Assembly (NCBI RefSeq): GCF_006494425.1
Contig: NZ_VHIV01000001.1
Coordinates: forward strand, 682,001 to 746,000
DNA length: 64,000 nucleotides
Direction: 5' to 3'
Source: Bacillus dicomae
GTDB lineage: Bacteria > Bacillota > Bacilli > Bacillales > Bacillaceae_G
Shown here in pieces: positions 62,439-64,000 of the stretch (the stretch's first letter is position 1; every line of letters begins with the position of its first letter). Under the pieces are notes generated by a model, which did not search any database, was not told the origin of the DNA, and saw only the letters and a list, made by a program, of their open reading frames with translations. The position numbers and the translations under genes were made by a program.

Positions 62439-63401
62439 ATGAAGTTACAACTTATGTACTCTTTTTTACGATCGGATATTAATGTGATAGAAAAAGAATT
62501 AAAAAAGACGGTTGCATCTGAACAACCATTAGTAGAAGAGGCGGCATTACAACTTATTGAAGCTGGTGGGAAGCGAATTCGTCCTGTATTTGTGTTGCTT
62601 GCAGGGAAATTTGGAGATTATAAGTTAGACGCAATTAAGCATGTAGCTGTTGCGTTAGAACTTATTCATATGGCTTCTCTTGTTCACGATGATGTTATTG
62701 ATGCTGCATTTTTACGACGTGGAAGTGCAACTGTGAATGCGAAGTGGGGAGATCGTATTGCAATGTATACAGGGGACTATCTATTTGCTAAGTCTCTTGA
62801 ATGTATAACGAATATCGAGATTCCGGAGGCGCATCAGGCGCTATCGCATACTATTTTAGAAGTGTGTAAAGGTGAAATTGAACAAATTAAAGATAAATAC
62901 AATTATGACCAAAATTTACGAACGTATTTAAGAAGGATAAAGCGAAAAACAGCGTTATTAATTGCTGCGAGTTGCCAACTAGGAGCAATTGCTGCTGGAG
63001 CTAATCGAGATACGGTAAATCGTCTATTTTGGTATGGATATTTCGTAGGGATGTCGTATCAAATTATTGATGATATTCTAGATTTCGTTTCCACAGAAGA
63101 AAAACTGGGGAAACCTGCTGGTGGTGATTTGTTACAAGGGAATATTACGCTTCCTGCTCTATACGCTATGGAAGATCCAATACTTCGTAAGAAAATCACA
63201 TCTGTACATGAAAATACAGCAGCGGATGAAATGAAAGAAATTATTGATGCTGTGAAAAATAGTGCGGCTATTGATCAAGCATTTGCGTTTAGTGAACGTT
63301 ATTTACATAAAGCATTAGAAATCATAAAACCACTCCCGCGTGGACAAGCAAAGTATGCATTACAAAATGTAGCAAAGTATATTGGAAAACGAAAATTTTA
63401 G
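62439..63401 (+). CDS. hepT: heptaprenyl diphosphate synthase component II
   Basis: A 320-residue trans-prenyltransferase, the catalytic subunit. The first aspartate-rich motif is D84-D-V-I-D88 in LVHDDVIDA and the second D211-D-I-L-D215 in IIDDILDF; GGKRIRP binds the diphosphate. AAGGTGA lies before the ATG; three upstream codons are excluded. Confidence 0.96.
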   Translation: MKLQLMYSFLRSDINVIEKELKKTVASEQPLVEEAALQLIEAGGKRIRPVFVLLAGKFGDYKLDAIKHVAVALELIHMASLVHDDVIDAAFLRRGSATVNAKWGDRIAMYTGDYLFAKSLECITNIEIPEAHQALSHTILEVCKGEIEQIKDKYNYDQNLRTYLRRIKRKTALLIAASCQLGAIAAGANRDTVNRLFWYGYFVGMSYQIIDDILDFVSTEEKLGKPAGGDLLQGNITLPALYAMEDPILRKKITSVHENTAADEMKEIIDAVKNSAAIDQAFAFSERYLHKALEIIKPLPRGQAKYALQNVAKYIGKRKF

Positions 63402-63525
63402 TGTTTTTTCTAAAAAATAAAATAATCTCTCTATTTCAAAACTATTGCACAATTGTGATAAGGGTGTTAATATGTGTGTGGGGATATACAATTACATACA
63501 TAATTCAGAAGTGGAGAGATTTTTT

Positions 63526-63972
63526 ATGGAAAAAACATTTCTAATGGTTAAACCAGACGGTGTACAACGTGCCTTCATTGGGGAAATTGTAGCTCGTTTT
63601 GAGAAGAAGGGCTTTCAATTAGTTGGTGCAAAATTAATGCAAGTCACTCCGGAAATTGCTGGACAACACTATGCTGAGCACACAGAGAAACCTTTCTTTG
63701 GTGAATTAGTGGACTTTATTACATCTGGCCCTGTATTCGCAATGGTATGGCAAGGTGAAGGTGTAGTGGATACAGCTCGTAACATGATGGGTAAAACAAG
63801 ACCACATGAAGCAGCTCCTGGAACAATTCGTGGAGATTTCGGTGTAACTGTTGCGAAAAACATTATCCATGGTTCTGATTCGTTAGAAAGTGCAGAGCGC
63901 GAGATTGCTATTTTCTTTAAGGAAGAAGAACTAGTTGACTACTCAAAATTAATGAATGAATGGATTTACTAA
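63526..63972 (+). CDS. ndk: nucleoside diphosphate kinase
   Basis: A 148-residue enzyme equilibrating nucleoside di- and triphosphates. Catalytic H115 is in [27 protein letters not shown] and [19 protein letters not shown] are standard. GGAGAG precedes the ATG; 27 upstream in-frame codons are excluded. Confidence 0.97.
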   Translation: MEKTFLMVKPDGVQRAFIGEIVARFEKKGFQLVGAKLMQVTPEIAGQHYAEHTEKPFFGELVDFITSGPVFAMVWQGEGVVDTARNMMGKTRPHEAAPGTIRGDFGVTVAKNIIHGSDSLESAEREIAIFFKEEELVDYSKLMNEWIY

Positions 63973-63988
63973 TTATTTTGAAATAATT

Positions 63989-64000
63989 TGTAAACGCTTT
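63989..64000 (+). promoter_or_regulatory. partial cre-like site at window edge
   Basis: TGTAAACGCTTT matches the first 12 bases of the CcpA cre consensus (TGTAAACGCTTWCA); the window ends inside it. Confidence 0.3.

Overview
The window is chromosomal DNA from a member of the Bacillus cereus group (cereus/anthracis/thuringiensis type). The reasons are low GC with strong AGGAGG-type ribosome binding sites and frequent TTG/GTG starts, sporulation genes (dacB-spmA-spmB, spoIVA, a SpoVIF-like protein, YIEGIA protein), a collagen-like BclA-type protein, an N-terminally extended superoxide dismutase of the Sod15 type, and gene order from ypuI to ndk that follows Bacillus subtilis closely with group-specific insertions. 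No rRNA, tRNA, CRISPR array, insertion sequence or intact prophage was seen.

Layout. 0-9 kb: site-2-type metalloprotease, flavohaemoglobin hmp with a Crp/Fnr-family regulator, TSUP permease, phosphate transporter with its DUF47 partner, class A penicillin-binding protein. 9-21 kb (accessory-like, mostly minus strand): small unknown proteins, a frameshifted collagen-like gene, two histidine kinases without adjacent response regulators, a DUF72 protein, a stand-alone tyrosine-recombinase domain, deoD and mprF. 21-35 kb: ypuI, sod15-like, dacB-spmA-spmB, rluB, resABC-resDE, cobalamin adenosyltransferase, an M23/LysM endopeptidase. 35-43 kb: FMN riboswitch with ribU, ferredoxin fer, ypbB-recS-ypbD-ypbE-ypbG, a MerR-type regulator, mecB. 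43-64 kb: gudB, three small wall/membrane genes, bdr, ansA, ypfB-cmk-ypfD, fni, ypzI, yphA-yphB-ypzH, der-gpsA, yphE/yphF-like genes, spoIVA, hbs, folE, hepS-menG-hepT, ndk.

Themes. Respiration and redox genes recur: ResA/B/C assemble cytochrome c, ResDE controls the low-oxygen response, Hmp detoxifies NO, HepS/HepT/MenG make menaquinone, and Bdr and the superoxide dismutase handle oxidative stress. Cell-envelope and spore genes form the second theme.

The most interesting items are regulatory. (1) Two promoters share the layout TTGACA-N17-TATCAT with a 17/19 Fur box inside. One drives fer; the other drives no protein gene but a ~110-nt transcript ending in a terminator and carrying two C-rich segments, a strong candidate for an FsrA-like iron-sparing small RNA. 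(2) A promoter overlapped by two LexA-type boxes precedes a 78-residue membrane protein, which is followed by a leaderless phage-type amidase and preceded by a coiled-coil/TM protein, resembling a lysis cassette inserted between gudB and bdr. (3) A perfect 16-bp terminator-like hairpin lies inside the fni coding sequence. (4) A 2-nt duplication in a collagen repeat throws the C-terminal domain of the collagen-like protein out of frame.
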